Made by a program: the position numbers and the translations under genes. Shown in pieces: positions 26,356-34,968 of a stretch of DNA of 51,596 bases. How positions within the stretch are numbered: the stretch's first letter is position 1; each line of letters begins with the position of its first letter. Under the pieces are notes generated by a model. It made no database searches and was not told the origin of the DNA. It saw only the letters and a list, made by a program, of their open reading frames with translations. The stretch spans positions 1 through 51,596 of the forward strand of contig CABTZK010000013.1 in the NCBI GenBank assembly GCA_902489275.1. Direction: 5' to 3'. The DNA is from an uncultured Porphyromonadaceae bacterium (GTDB taxonomy: Bacteria > Bacteroidota > Bacteroidia > Bacteroidales > Muribaculaceae).

Positions 26356-27204
26356 ATGATGACTTTAATTGCTGACTGCGGCTCAACCAAGATTGATTGG
26401 TGCCTGCTCAACGGAAAAGAGAAAGTGGCTCAAATCTTCACCACGGGCATGAACGCACTGCTCATGACCGAGGAGGAAATGACAGCACGCATCAAGCAGG
26501 AACTGATTCCACACATCAACAACTACCCCGTTGACCATATCTACTACTATGGCGCAGGAATCATCAGCGACGAGATTAAATCGCACGTGACCAATGCCCT
26601 CAAGGCCAACTTGCCCAACGTACAGCAAGTGCATGTCGACACCGACTTGCTGGCAGCAGCCCGCGCGCTGTGTGGCCGCAAGCCCGGCATCGCCTGCATC
26701 TTGGGCACAGGGTCGAACTCTTGCTACTACGATGGGGAGCAAGTGGCCGAGAACGTGTCGCCCTTGGGCTACATCCTGGGCGACGAAGGCAGCGGCGCCA
26801 CGCTGGGCAAGATGCTGGTGGGCGATGTGCTCAAGCGTCAATTGCCCCAAAAACTCTGTGAGGAATTCCTCACAGAATACAGCCTTGACCGCAACACCAT
26901 TATCGACCACGTGTACCGCAAGCCGGCAGCCAATCGCTTTTTGGCGCAATTCGCGCCATTCTTAGCACGCCACATCGCCGATCCGGCGATTCACGACTTG
27001 GTTTTGCGCGCTTTCACGGCATTTTTCGTTCGGAACGTAGAAAATTACAAGGATTACCAGAAACTTCCCTGCAATTTTGTAGGCTCAATCGCCTCGCACT
27101 TGAAACCGACGCTTGTCGAGGCCGCGCAGGCTCGCGGCATCACCATTGGCAACATCATTCAAGCCCCCATGGAGGGACTCATTAAATACCATGCTGCCAA
27201 GTAG
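26356..27204 (+). CDS. murK: MurNAc kinase MurK (BadF/BadG family)
   Basis: A 282-residue ASKHA-fold kinase expected to make MurNAc-6-phosphate (and possibly GlcNAc-6-phosphate) in the cytoplasm. The nucleotide-binding motifs are LIADCGSTKIDWCLL at the start, IACILGTGSNSCYYDG near residue 114 and GYILGDEGSGATLGK near residue 135. Length and motif order match BadF/BadG-type amino-sugar kinases of Bacteroidetes. The family cannot be split from GlcNAc kinases by sequence alone, but murT and murQ on either side favour MurK. A tandem ATGATG leaves the exact start one codon uncertain. Confidence 0.9.
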   Translation: MMTLIADCGSTKIDWCLLNGKEKVAQIFTTGMNALLMTEEEMTARIKQELIPHINNYPVDHIYYYGAGIISDEIKSHVTNALKANLPNVQQVHVDTDLLAAARALCGRKPGIACILGTGSNSCYYDGEQVAENVSPLGYILGDEGSGATLGKMLVGDVLKRQLPQKLCEEFLTEYSLDRNTIIDHVYRKPAANRFLAQFAPFLARHIADPAIHDLVLRAFTAFFVRNVENYKDYQKLPCNFVGSIASHLKPTLVEAAQARGITIGNIIQAPMEGLIKYHAAK

Positions 27205-27319
27205 CACTTTCATGCAGGCTGCCCAAGTCGCTTCCCTGCTCCAAGCACCCATGAGCCGACAAGCAGCCAAAACCAACAAGAAACTGTAAAAAAACAGAAA
27301 AATTGACAAGTAAAAGACT

Positions 27320-28141
27320 ATGGCTTTTGAGAAAATAAGCGAAGAACCCTCTCTCTACAACAATCTTGAAAAGAAATCGATTCATGAGCTGCTCAGCGAA
27401 ATCAATCAGGAGGACCACAGAGTGGCCGATGCGGTTCAGAAAACGATTCCTCAAATCGAGCAACTCGTCACGGGCATCGTGGCGCGCATGAAAAAAGGTG
27501 GTCGCCTCTTCTACGTGGGCGCGGGCACATCGGGCCGCCTTGGCGTGCTTGACGCAAGCGAGATTCCTCCCACGTTCGGCATCGATCCAGGCTGGATCAT
27601 CGGTATCATTGCCGGCGGCGACACAGCCTTGCGCAACGCTGTCGAAAATGCCGAAGACGATACCGAGCAAGGCTGGAAAGACCTGCTGGCTCATGGCATC
27701 AACGAGAAAGACACGGTGGTGGGCATCGCCGCATCGGGCACAACCCCCTACGTGATAGGCGCTCTGAAGGCCGCGCGCGCCCACGGCTGCCTCACTGGCG
27801 CAATCACCAGCAATCCCGGTGCTCCCATTAGCGAGGCGGCCGAAATCCACATGGAAATGGTTGTGGGTCCTGAATATGTGACTGGCAGCAGCCGCATGAA
27901 ATCGGGCACTGGGCAAAAAATGATTTGTAACATGATCTCAACCAGCGTAATGATTAAGATGGGACGTGTGAAAGGCAACAAGATGGTGAACATGCAACTG
28001 TCGAACCAAAAACTGGTGGATCGCGGCACTCGCATGGTCATCGAGGAGCTGGGACTTCCCTACGAGGCAGCCAAGCGCCTGCTCCTGCTGCACGGATCGG
28101 TAAAAAACGCGTGTGACGCTTATCGTGAAAATGACCAATGA
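27320..28141 (+). CDS. murQ: N-acetylmuramic acid 6-phosphate etherase
   Basis: Cleaves the D-lactyl ether of MurNAc-6-phosphate, giving GlcNAc-6-phosphate and lactate. The SIS-domain substrate site is visible as LFYVGAGTSGRLGVLDASEIPPTFG, followed by GIIAGGDTALRNAVENAEDD and VVGIAASGTTPYVIGAL. GSSRMKSGTGQK near residue 195 is also diagnostic. At 273 residues it is slightly shorter than E. coli MurQ. It follows murK after 115 bp with no feature recognised, and its stop overlaps the next gene by 4 bp. Confidence 0.95.
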   Translation: MAFEKISEEPSLYNNLEKKSIHELLSEINQEDHRVADAVQKTIPQIEQLVTGIVARMKKGGRLFYVGAGTSGRLGVLDASEIPPTFGIDPGWIIGIIAGGDTALRNAVENAEDDTEQGWKDLLAHGINEKDTVVGIAASGTTPYVIGALKAARAHGCLTGAITSNPGAPISEAAEIHMEMVVGPEYVTGSSRMKSGTGQKMICNMISTSVMIKMGRVKGNKMVNMQLSNQKLVDRGTRMVIEELGLPYEAAKRLLLLHGSVKNACDAYRENDQ

Positions 28142-28803
28142 TGAAAAAAATCTTCATTCTCCTTGTGGCACTCACTTCGCTTGCAAGTGCGGCCCAAACC
28201 CAATTGGCGAACAACGACGTGTACTACGCCCGTCGCCACTCGCTTTTTGACCTGCTGCCCATTACCGGCAAGGACATTGTGATGCTGGGCAATAGCTTGA
28301 CTGATGGCGCTGAATGGAATGAGCTTCTTGATAATCCCCACGTGAAGAATCGCGGCATCGCGGGCGACATCATTCAGGGCTACATCGACCGTATTGACCC
28401 CATTCTCAAAGGGAAACCTGAGAAACTGTTCATTTTAGGCGGCGTGAACGACATTTCGCACGAGGTGACCGGCGACAGCATTGCCCGCGCCATGGAGAAA
28501 CTGGTTGTGCTTGTGAAACGTCACTGCCCCAAGACTAAAATCTACGTGCAAAGCATGATTCCATTTAACAACGACGTGCGCATGTGGAAATTGCTGCGAA
28601 ACCGTGAGCACGTGGTCGTCGAGGGCAATGTGGCACTCAAGGCAATGTGTGAGCGCCAAGGCGTGACCTACATCGACCTCTACCCTCTTTTTGCCGATGC
28701 TGACGGGAAGCTCAAAGCCGAGTACACCAACGACGGCCTTCACCTGAGCGGCGAGGCCTACCTCAAATGGCGCGATGCCCTGCTCCCTTACATCGATCCA
28801 TGA
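28138..28803 (+). CDS. Secreted SGNH/GDSL hydrolase
   Basis: A 221-residue exported protein (signal MKKIFILLVALTSLASAAQ). It is an SGNH-fold esterase. Block I is MLGNSLTDGAEWNELL (Ser nucleophile in GNSLT), block II KNRGIAGD, block III ILGGVNDIS and block V YTNDGLHLSGEAY with the Asp-x-x-His pair. These enzymes remove acetyl or other acyl groups from carbohydrates. The ATGA overlap with murQ ties it to peptidoglycan salvage, so a wall-sugar O-acetyl esterase is the leading guess. It is followed by a terminator. Confidence 0.82.
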   Translation: MMKKIFILLVALTSLASAAQTQLANNDVYYARRHSLFDLLPITGKDIVMLGNSLTDGAEWNELLDNPHVKNRGIAGDIIQGYIDRIDPILKGKPEKLFILGGVNDISHEVTGDSIARAMEKLVVLVKRHCPKTKIYVQSMIPFNNDVRMWKLLRNREHVVVEGNVALKAMCERQGVTYIDLYPLFADADGKLKAEYTNDGLHLSGEAYLKWRDALLPYIDP

Positions 28804-28830
28804 GCACACTGCCCCAAGCCCCACAAATGG

Positions 28831-28866
28831 AAAAGGTTGACCCGATGAAGGTGAACCTTTTCTTTA
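28831..28866. terminator. Terminator between the recycling operon and radA
   Basis: Arms 28831-28842 and 28850-28861 pair over 12 positions with one mismatch, with A-rich and T-rich ends. Either of the convergent genes could use it. Confidence 0.75.
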
Positions 28867-28873
28867 TTTACCG

Positions 28874-30253
28874 CTATCCAAACAGATAACGAAACGCTTC
28901 CTCTACTTTGTTGACCTCAATCAACTTGATGTTCAGTCCTGACGTGTGCATTCCCTTGAGATTATTGGCAGGAATGATGATGCTGTTGAACCCCAACTTC
29001 TCGGCTTCGCTGACACGCTGGTCGATGCGGGTGATTTGACGTATCTCACCGCTCAATCCCACCTCTCCACTCATACACACGCCCTTGCTGACAGGCACAT
29101 CGACGTTGCTCGACAGAATAGCGCAAATCACCGCCAAGTCGAGTGCCGGGTCATTGACCCTGAGTCCGCCTGCAATGTTCAGGAAAACATCTTTTTGTGC
29201 CAGCTTGAAGCCCACTCTCTTCTCCAGGACTGCCAGCAGCATGTTCATGCGTCGCTGGTCAAATCCAGTCACCGACCGCTGCGCCGTGCCGTAGGCGGCC
29301 GTGCCCACCAGAGCCTGCGCCTCAATCAAGAACGGTCGCGCGCCATCGATGGTCACGCCAATGGCCGTGCCCGATAGCGGCTCAGCTTGTTGCGAGAGCA
29401 GCAACTCACTGGGGTTCTTCACCTCTCTCAAGCCATCTTCCTGCATCTCGTAGATGCCAATCTCGCTGGTGTTGCCAAAGCGGTTCTTGGCGCTTCTCAA
29501 GATGCGGTACATGTAGTGGCGGTCTCCCTCGAATTGCAGCACGGCATCCACGATGTGCTCAAGCACCTTGGGACCGGCGATGCTTCCCTCCTTGTTGATG
29601 TGCCCGATGAGAATGACCGGCGTGCGCGTTTCCTTGGCAAAGCGCAAGAAAGTCGCCGCGCATTCTCTCACTTGGCTCACGCTGCCAGCCGCGCTTTCCA
29701 GCTGGTCGCTGGCAATCGTCTGAATAGAGTCGACAATCATCAAATCGGGCTTGCTGGCACGAATGCTGGCAAAGATGCTGTCGAGCGACGTTTCACACAA
29801 CAAGTAGCACTCACAGTCCATTTTTCCGCCAGCGATGCGGTCGGCTCTCATGCGCAACTGCTGCGGACTCTCCTCTCCAGAGACATAGAGCACCTTGCGG
29901 CTGCGAATGCGCAACACGTTTTGCAACACCAGCGTAGACTTGCCAATGCCTGGTTCGCCGCCGATGAGAATAATAGACCCGGGTACCAGTCCCCCACCCA
30001 ACACACGATTTAACTCTGCGCTGGGCAACTTGATGCGCTGCGTCTCTTCGGGCTTGATTTCACTGATTTTTACGGGTTTCTTGGGCTTGCGGCCATTGTC
30101 GGCTGGCAATAACGCGTTGTTGATTGCCTTTGGGGCGACAGGCTCTTCAATATAGGTGTTCCACTCGCCACAAGCAGGGCAACGCCCAATCCACTTGGGC
30201 GACTCTGCGCCACAATTCTTGCAATAGAACATCGTTTTTGCTTGCTTTGCCAT
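28874..30253 (-). CDS. radA: DNA repair protein RadA
   Basis: RecA-like ATPase that helps process recombination intermediates by promoting branch migration. The start at 30253 gives the standard MAKQAKTMFYCKNCG. Another ATG lies at 30271. An N-terminal C4 zinc finger (CKNCG and CPACG) is followed by the Walker A GGEPGIGKSTL near residue 100, the RadA-specific KNRFGNTSEIG and the C-terminal Lon-like domain (GLRVNDPALDLAVICAILSS). Length of about 459 is typical. It lies 33 bp downstream of the trmH-family gene on the same strand and is probably co-transcribed. Confidence 0.95.
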   Translation of the reverse strand: MAKQAKTMFYCKNCGAESPKWIGRCPACGEWNTYIEEPVAPKAINNALLPADNGRKPKKPVKISEIKPEETQRIKLPSAELNRVLGGGLVPGSIILIGGEPGIGKSTLVLQNVLRIRSRKVLYVSGEESPQQLRMRADRIAGGKMDCECYLLCETSLDSIFASIRASKPDLMIVDSIQTIASDQLESAAGSVSQVRECAATFLRFAKETRTPVILIGHINKEGSIAGPKVLEHIVDAVLQFEGDRHYMYRILRSAKNRFGNTSEIGIYEMQEDGLREVKNPSELLLSQQAEPLSGTAIGVTIDGARPFLIEAQALVGTAAYGTAQRSVTGFDQRRMNMLLAVLEKRVGFKLAQKDVFLNIAGGLRVNDPALDLAVICAILSSNVDVPVSKGVCMSGEVGLSGEIRQITRIDQRVSEAEKLGFNSIIIPANNLKGMHTSGLNIKLIEVNKVEEAFRYLFG

Positions 30254-30286
30254 GATTGTTAGTCGTTTCAAATAATGCCTTTGTTT

Positions 30287-31054
30287 CTAATTTTGAAGTC
30301 GTGCCCTCCTGAACTCACTCATGGCAATGGCAGCAGCGACACCCACGTTGAGGCTCTCGCTGCCATGCCCATTAGGCGGCCATGAGGGAATGTAGAGCCT
30401 GCTCGTGACCTTGGCACTCACCTTGGCGCTGATTCCTTGCCCCTCGTTGCCAAAAACCACAAATCCACGGTCGTCAAGCGTGCTGCTATAGATATTCTTG
30501 CCATCCAGAAATGTACCCCACACGGGCAAGTCGCTATACTCGTCGAACAGCGCCGGCAAATCGCAATAGTGCACGCTCACGCGAGAGACAGCGCCCATCG
30601 TGGCTTGAACCACCTTGTGGTTGTACACATCGACAGTGCCCACGCTGGCAAAAACATTGGTGACGCCATACCAGTCGGCCAAGCGCATAATTGTGCCCAA
30701 ATTGCCAGGGTCCTGCACGTTGTCGAGCACGATATTTAGATTGCTGCGCACCTCGCTGGGGCTGACGTGGCGCTGGGGCATCTCATAGACTGCAATCACC
30801 TCGCTTGCCGTGGAGAACTGTGAAATGCTCGACAACTGGCGGCTGCTGGCTATCACGATCTTGTCGCGCATCGAGGCGTTAGCGAGCCGGTCGTGCCATG
30901 CCTGCGTGCAGATGAGCCACCGGCAGTTGAAATTCCCCCATGTGTCGCGCACGCACTTCGTTCCCTCGGCCACAAACAGCCGCTCGGCATCGCGATACTT
31001 CTTCACGGCCAGCGAGCGCACCGTCTTGATGATGGCATGGTTGATTGTTATCAT
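30287..31054 (-). CDS. TrmH/SpoU-family RNA 2'-O-methyltransferase
   Basis: A 255-residue SPOUT methyltransferase acting on rRNA or tRNA ribose. An N-terminal substrate-binding region (VRSLAVKKYRDAERLFVAEGTKCV) precedes the knotted catalytic domain. Its motifs are LDNVQDPGNLGTIMRLADWYGVTNVF (motif 1), VVFGNEGQGIS (motif 2) and IPSWPPNGHGSESLNVGVAAAIAMSEF (motif 3). The family is certain, but the target nucleotide cannot be assigned. A TAACTTTG box on the minus strand (31088-31081) lies 27 bp upstream. Confidence 0.9.
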   Translation of the reverse strand: MITINHAIIKTVRSLAVKKYRDAERLFVAEGTKCVRDTWGNFNCRWLICTQAWHDRLANASMRDKIVIASSRQLSSISQFSTASEVIAVYEMPQRHVSPSEVRSNLNIVLDNVQDPGNLGTIMRLADWYGVTNVFASVGTVDVYNHKVVQATMGAVSRVSVHYCDLPALFDEYSDLPVWGTFLDGKNIYSSTLDDRGFVVFGNEGQGISAKVSAKVTSRLYIPSWPPNGHGSESLNVGVAAAIAMSEFRRARLQN

Positions 31055-31080
31055 TCTTCGCTCACGTTCTATTAGTGTTA

Positions 31081-31088
31081 CAAAGTTA
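31081..31088 (-). promoter_or_regulatory. -7 box of the trmH-radA unit
   Basis: The minus strand reads TAACTTTG, an exact TAnnTTTG match, 27 bp before the ATG. The -33 element is not clear. Confidence 0.6.
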
Positions 31089-31404
31089 CTACAAATAAGT
31101 GAAATGCGGAAAGATATAGTGATAGAATTGAGCTACAATGGTTTCAGTTGAACTACCGATTATTCGTGAAGCTATTACAATCACTGTCGAAGCCAAATCC
31201 TGACACCGCTACGTTACTTGTTCGTAACCATGCTCGAAAATGCCACAAATGGGTACGGATGGCGAAACAAGATACTGCGGCATAGTGAGTCACTGACAAC
31301 TCACGCGAGAAATCCGGTTACGGAAAAAGATTGCGCCGTTCCTTCTCGTTTTGTGTACCGGCATCGGACCCTTCACCAACTAATTTTGAAACAAAAAAAT
31401 AAGG
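31089..31404. other. Intergenic left flank of the restriction-modification island
   Basis: AT-rich DNA between the trmH promoter and the integrase remnant. A plus-strand frame from 31218 crosses it without recognisable motifs. This is where a left attachment site would be expected, but no repeat pairing it with the island's right side was found by eye. Confidence 0.4.
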
Positions 31405-31464
31405 ATGATGAAGAGTACATTTTCGGTAATCTACTACCTCAAATATCAGGTAGTGAGCTCTTAA
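31405..31464 (+). pseudogene. N-terminal stub of a tyrosine recombinase (integrase)
   Basis: ATGATGAAGAGTACATTTTC encodes MMKSTFSVIYYLKYQVV, the characteristic beginning of integrases of Bacteroidales conjugative and mobilisable elements. It then meets a stop (TAA at 31462). The catalytic body is missing, apparently lost by deletion, since sequence typical of the region before a downstream HTH gene follows at once. Confidence 0.6.
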
Positions 31465-31520
31465 AGCCCCTTTTGTCTCTTGTCCAATTTTGTCGCAGAA
31501 ACAAAAAGGAAGGACTGGAT

Positions 31521-31724
31521 ATGAAAGTGATTACGATGGAAAGTTCCGCATTCAGGTCATTGATGGAATAGATAGCGGAGATTGCGGCACACATCCGTGC
31601 CGTTTCCAGCGACAAGAAAGCGGTATCGCCTGACAGGTTGCTCCCCACACGCGAGGCAGCGTACCTGCTTAATGTGAGTACACGCATCTTCCAATGTATG
31701 CGCAGCGAGCAACATATCGGCAAG
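31521..31724 (+). pseudogene. Broken HTH (excisionase-like) gene of a mobile element
   Basis: The reading frame begins MKVITMESSAFRSLME and then hits TAG at 31569, where relatives have glutamine (CAG). It continues in frame as IAEIAAHIRAV, then LLPTREAAYLLNVSTRIFQCMRSEQHIGK, a winged-HTH/MerR-like DNA-binding domain common beside integrases in Bacteroidales elements. It is abruptly joined to the start of a second HTH gene. Confidence 0.65.
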
Positions 31725-31900
31725 ATGGAAATCATCAAGCAGGAACAGGACATGCTCCGTGTCGTTACGAAACGAACCTTGACATCGGTCAGCAGGTCGC
31801 CCCACCCATCGAGCACCGTATGCAGGTAGCGGACCACCATGCCCTGCTCATCATGGGCAAGAAACCGCTGTTCCTCTATATTGGGCAACTGTGGGGATAA
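31725..31900 (+). pseudogene. Frameshifted fragment of a second mobile-element HTH gene
   Basis: The start MEIIKQEQDMLRVVTK fits the N-terminus of the second HTH protein often found in these cassettes. The matching continuation (NLDIGQQVAPPIEHR) is in another frame, so a frameshift lies near 31770-31785. The reading frame ends at TAA 31898-31900 with no helix-turn-helix left. Confidence 0.5.
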
Positions 31901-32033
31901 CCCAATAGTTACCTCATGGATTGAAAAAAACGTCACTGATGAAAACCTTTATCCCCGATACCAAACACTACAAAAAGTTGTAAAATACAGAATCTTTAAA
32001 AACTTGTTATTCGCTGTTCTCGATAAAAAGCAG

Positions 32034-32041
32034 TACTTTTG
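32034..32041 (+). promoter_or_regulatory. -7 box of the restriction-modification pair
   Basis: TACTTTTG matches TAnnTTTG, 26 bp before the methyltransferase ATG, so the leader is short. No good -33 TTTG lies at 19-20 bp. Confidence 0.55.
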
Positions 32042-32067
32042 TCCTCATCAATTAATTCACAAATTGA

Positions 32068-33363
32068 ATGATAGCAAAAAAAACAGTCATACAAGATATT
32101 AAGCTCGCCGACTTCCCCGAGGAAATTGACGAGCAAAACAACATTAAAGTGTACGGAGAGACCAGTCGGGAAAATCAATTGGCTGTACTCAGCCATTATC
32201 TGCATAACAACGATTGCATCAAAGGTGAAGAAAGTAAGTGGGAAGTGATATACGCCATCCGTGAGTTTTTAGAGCAGAAAAAAGAGAGCAAGGAAGAAGA
32301 AATAACGGATGAATATGTGACCAAAGTCGCAGAAGATCCTGCCGCATACGGTCTATTCTCGGATTTCTTCAACGTGCCGTTTCTCGACCCTAAAGAACCA
32401 AAATTCACTTTCATCGACCTATTTGCCGGAATGGGAGGTTTCCGTTTGGCCATGCAGGCGCAAGGTGGCAAGTGTGTATTTTCGTCAGAATGGAACAAGT
32501 ATGCTCAAAAGACTTACTTGGCAAACTTTGGGGAAATGCCTTTCGGCGACATTACAAAAGAAATGACCAAAAGCTATATCCCTCGAAATTTTGATGTGCT
32601 ATGTGCCGGTTTTCCGTGTCAACCATTTTCTATTGCCGGAGTTTCGAAGAAAAAAAGTCTCGGACGGGAAACGGGATTCAAGGATAAAACGCAAGGTACG
32701 TTGTTTTTTGACGTGGCAGAAATTATCAGTCGTCACCGCCCCAAAGCGTTCTTTTTGGAGAATGTGAAAAATCTGATGTCGCATGACAAAGGTAACACAT
32801 TCAAGGTAATCAAAGGCACATTAGAGGAGTTGCGTTATTCGCTCCACTATCTTGTCATGGACGGACAAACTTATGTGCCACAACATCGGGAACGCATCAT
32901 GATAGTAGGTTTTAACCAAGATGTCTTTCATGGAAAAGAGCAATTCGCCTTTCCCGAGCAGAAACAATCAACCCGGAGCATCAAAGAAATACTTGACCCT
33001 GATATTGACGGAAAATACACGTTAAGTGACAAACTTTGGAGCTATCTGCAAAACTATGCAGAAAAGCACCGCGCCAAAGGAAATGGGTTTGGTTTCGGAA
33101 TGGTAGATTTGAATGGTATTTCCCGTACGTTAAGTGCTCGTTACTATAAGGATGGTTCCGAAATCCTTATCCCACAAACAGGAGGAAAGAATCCTCGTAG
33201 ATTGTCTCCTCGTGAATGTGCCCGACTAATGGGATATCCCGATAAATATCGCCTTAACCAAGTCTCTGATGTACAAGCTTACAGGCAATGCGGGAATTCA
33301 GTCGTGGTGCCTCTTATCACAGCTGTTTCTGAACAATTAGTAAAAGCCATGTTAAATGATTGA
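32068..33363 (+). CDS. C5-cytosine DNA methyltransferase, EcoRII/Dcm type
   Basis: Methylates cytosine at C5 in a specific site using SAM. The 431 residues include an extra N-terminal segment of about 110 residues, as in EcoRII and Dcm enzymes. Then come motif I FTFIDLFAGMGGFRLAMQ, motif IV GFPCQPFSIAG with catalytic Cys184, motif VI FFLENVKNL, motif VIII QHRERIMIVGF and motifs IX/X with QCGNSVVVPLI. The partner next door is EcoRII-like, so CCWGG is the probable target. It is clearly AT-richer than the flanking core genes. Confidence 0.92.
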   Translation: MIAKKTVIQDIKLADFPEEIDEQNNIKVYGETSRENQLAVLSHYLHNNDCIKGEESKWEVIYAIREFLEQKKESKEEEITDEYVTKVAEDPAAYGLFSDFFNVPFLDPKEPKFTFIDLFAGMGGFRLAMQAQGGKCVFSSEWNKYAQKTYLANFGEMPFGDITKEMTKSYIPRNFDVLCAGFPCQPFSIAGVSKKKSLGRETGFKDKTQGTLFFDVAEIISRHRPKAFFLENVKNLMSHDKGNTFKVIKGTLEELRYSLHYLVMDGQTYVPQHRERIMIVGFNQDVFHGKEQFAFPEQKQSTRSIKEILDPDIDGKYTLSDKLWSYLQNYAEKHRAKGNGFGFGMVDLNGISRTLSARYYKDGSEILIPQTGGKNPRRLSPRECARLMGYPDKYRLNQVSDVQAYRQCGNSVVVPLITAVSEQLVKAMLND

Positions 33364-33368
33364 TTGTT

Positions 33369-34559
33369 ATGGGTGAAATTCTAAATAGTGCTATAGTTAA
33401 AATACAAAATGCCAAATATGCATTTTGCCGTTTCATTACAGCTAATGATACCGGGAAGAACGGTTCGCATCAGGCAGGCTTCTATATACCCAAATGCGCA
33501 GCAGCACTTTTGTTCGACACTCCGGGAGTGAAAGGTGAAAATAAAGACAAGATGGTAAAGGTCAAATGGCAAGATGATTTTACAACCGACAGCCGTTTTA
33601 TCTATTATGGACAAGGAACACGTAATGAATACCGAATAACCCGTTTCGGGAAGGGCTTTCCTTTTTTTGAGGAAGACAATGTAGGCGATTTGCTCATTAT
33701 TGCCCAACAGAGCGAGGATTATTATTATGGTTTCGTCTTGCAGACAGATCAGGACATTGACGATTTCTTTGCCTATTTCAACCTTTCTCCGGAGAAAACA
33801 AATCAATTGATTGATGTTACACAAGCAAGTACACTGGAAAAGCAATTGGAAATCGGCATCCAAGAGCTTGTTGCTTTATACGCCGATTTTCCAGAAACCC
33901 GGCAAATGGCTCAATTCGCCAGAGACATATATAATAAAGTTCATCATATCACGGACGTTCATATTTGCAAGTCTCCCGATGAACAATTATTAAAATGGAT
34001 TGATACGGAGTACGGTCTATTCCGCAGTTTCGAGGAGAAAGTTTATGCACCTATTTACAGTGTGCCTTTTCCTAACTGTCAAGAATTGGTCAAATTCTCA
34101 AATATCATTCTCAACCGTCGCAAATCCCGTGCAGGCAAATCCTTGGAACATCACCTTGCAACCATATTCACGGCGGCACAATTGGAATACGAAGAACAAG
34201 CCGTGACGGAAGACAACAAAAAGCCCGATTTCCTGTTTCCCAACGGAGAAGCTTACCATAACATGCTGTTTCCTGCTAACAAACTGGTATTTCTTGGAGC
34301 AAAAACAACCTGCAAAGACCGTTGGCGACAAGTCCTGAACGAGGCGGACCGCATCGAAACCAAGTATTTGTTCACCCTGCAACAAGGCATTTCCAAGAAT
34401 CAGCTTCGGGAAATGAAGCACGAACACCTTAAACTTGTTGTCCCTGCCTCTTACCGGACATCATTTGACAAAGAGTTTCAACCTGAAATTGAAACATTGG
34501 CTTCATTCATCGAAATGGTTAAATTAAAACAAAGCAGTAAGCCCATCTATTCAGTATAA
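33369..34559 (+). CDS. EcoRII-like type II restriction endonuclease
   Basis: The ATG at 33369 gives 396 residues. A TTG at 33360 overlaps the methyltransferase stop. The C-terminal catalytic domain matches EcoRII: NRRKSRAGKSLEHHL, KKPDFLFPNGEAYHN (Asp of the PD-(D/E)xK core), then FLGAKTTCKDRWRQVLNEAD with the core lysine. The N-terminal half would be the effector domain, since EcoRII is a two-site enzyme. All catalytic motifs are intact, so the pair looks functional. It is convergent with the vsr fragment. Confidence 0.9.
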   Translation: MGEILNSAIVKIQNAKYAFCRFITANDTGKNGSHQAGFYIPKCAAALLFDTPGVKGENKDKMVKVKWQDDFTTDSRFIYYGQGTRNEYRITRFGKGFPFFEEDNVGDLLIIAQQSEDYYYGFVLQTDQDIDDFFAYFNLSPEKTNQLIDVTQASTLEKQLEIGIQELVALYADFPETRQMAQFARDIYNKVHHITDVHICKSPDEQLLKWIDTEYGLFRSFEEKVYAPIYSVPFPNCQELVKFSNIILNRRKSRAGKSLEHHLATIFTAAQLEYEEQAVTEDNKKPDFLFPNGEAYHNMLFPANKLVFLGAKTTCKDRWRQVLNEADRIETKYLFTLQQGISKNQLREMKHEHLKLVVPASYRTSFDKEFQPEIETLASFIEMVKLKQSSKPIYSV

Positions 34560-34560
34560 A

Positions 34561-34758
34561 TCACCTCTTCCCATATCCCGCTTCCCCCTCGGCCACCATG
34601 TCGGGGGCTTCTTTGTCCTCCGGTATTTCATAAAGCATGGAAGGTTGCGGCCTGAATCGTTCCAAATACGTATGGTTGATGTAATATTCTATCTCCAGCA
34701 AAGTCTGCTGTCTCACCGCAGGTTTCAACTGACACTCCCACACGATTATTTCAAAATC
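34561..34758 (-). pseudogene. vsr: C-terminal fragment of a Vsr mismatch endonuclease
   Basis: The minus-strand frame after a TGA at 34761-34759 reads DFEIIVWECQLKPAVRQQTL, matching the late Vsr motif (V-x-V-W-E-C). It then runs through EIEYYINHTYLERFRPQP to a stop at 34561. Vsr nicks next to T:G mismatches made by deamination of methylated cytosine in CCWGG, so it belongs naturally beside an EcoRII/Dcm-type methyltransferase. The zinc-binding N-terminal two-thirds are missing, so repair activity is presumably lost. Confidence 0.65.
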
Positions 34759-34761
34759 TCA

Positions 34762-34968
34762 GATTAAATAGTTATTTTTGCATACGAAGAGTTCTTTGAT
34801 GGTTACGCAATGTGCAGAAGGATAATGCAGTAGATAACTAACCAAATCGTAACCTATTACTATCAAGAGCGATTAACCTATGCTCATTTCCAATAAATTA
34901 CACTATTTTCATAACTTTACGGAAACAAATATACAAATGATTTGAAATATAGCCAATCCCTAAACATC
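34762..34968. other. AT-rich right flank of the restriction island
   Basis: No gene is seen. A plus-strand TATTTTTG at 34773-34780 matches the -7 box but no start codon with a plausible product follows. This is probably the scar of what was deleted together with the 5' part of vsr. Confidence 0.4.
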
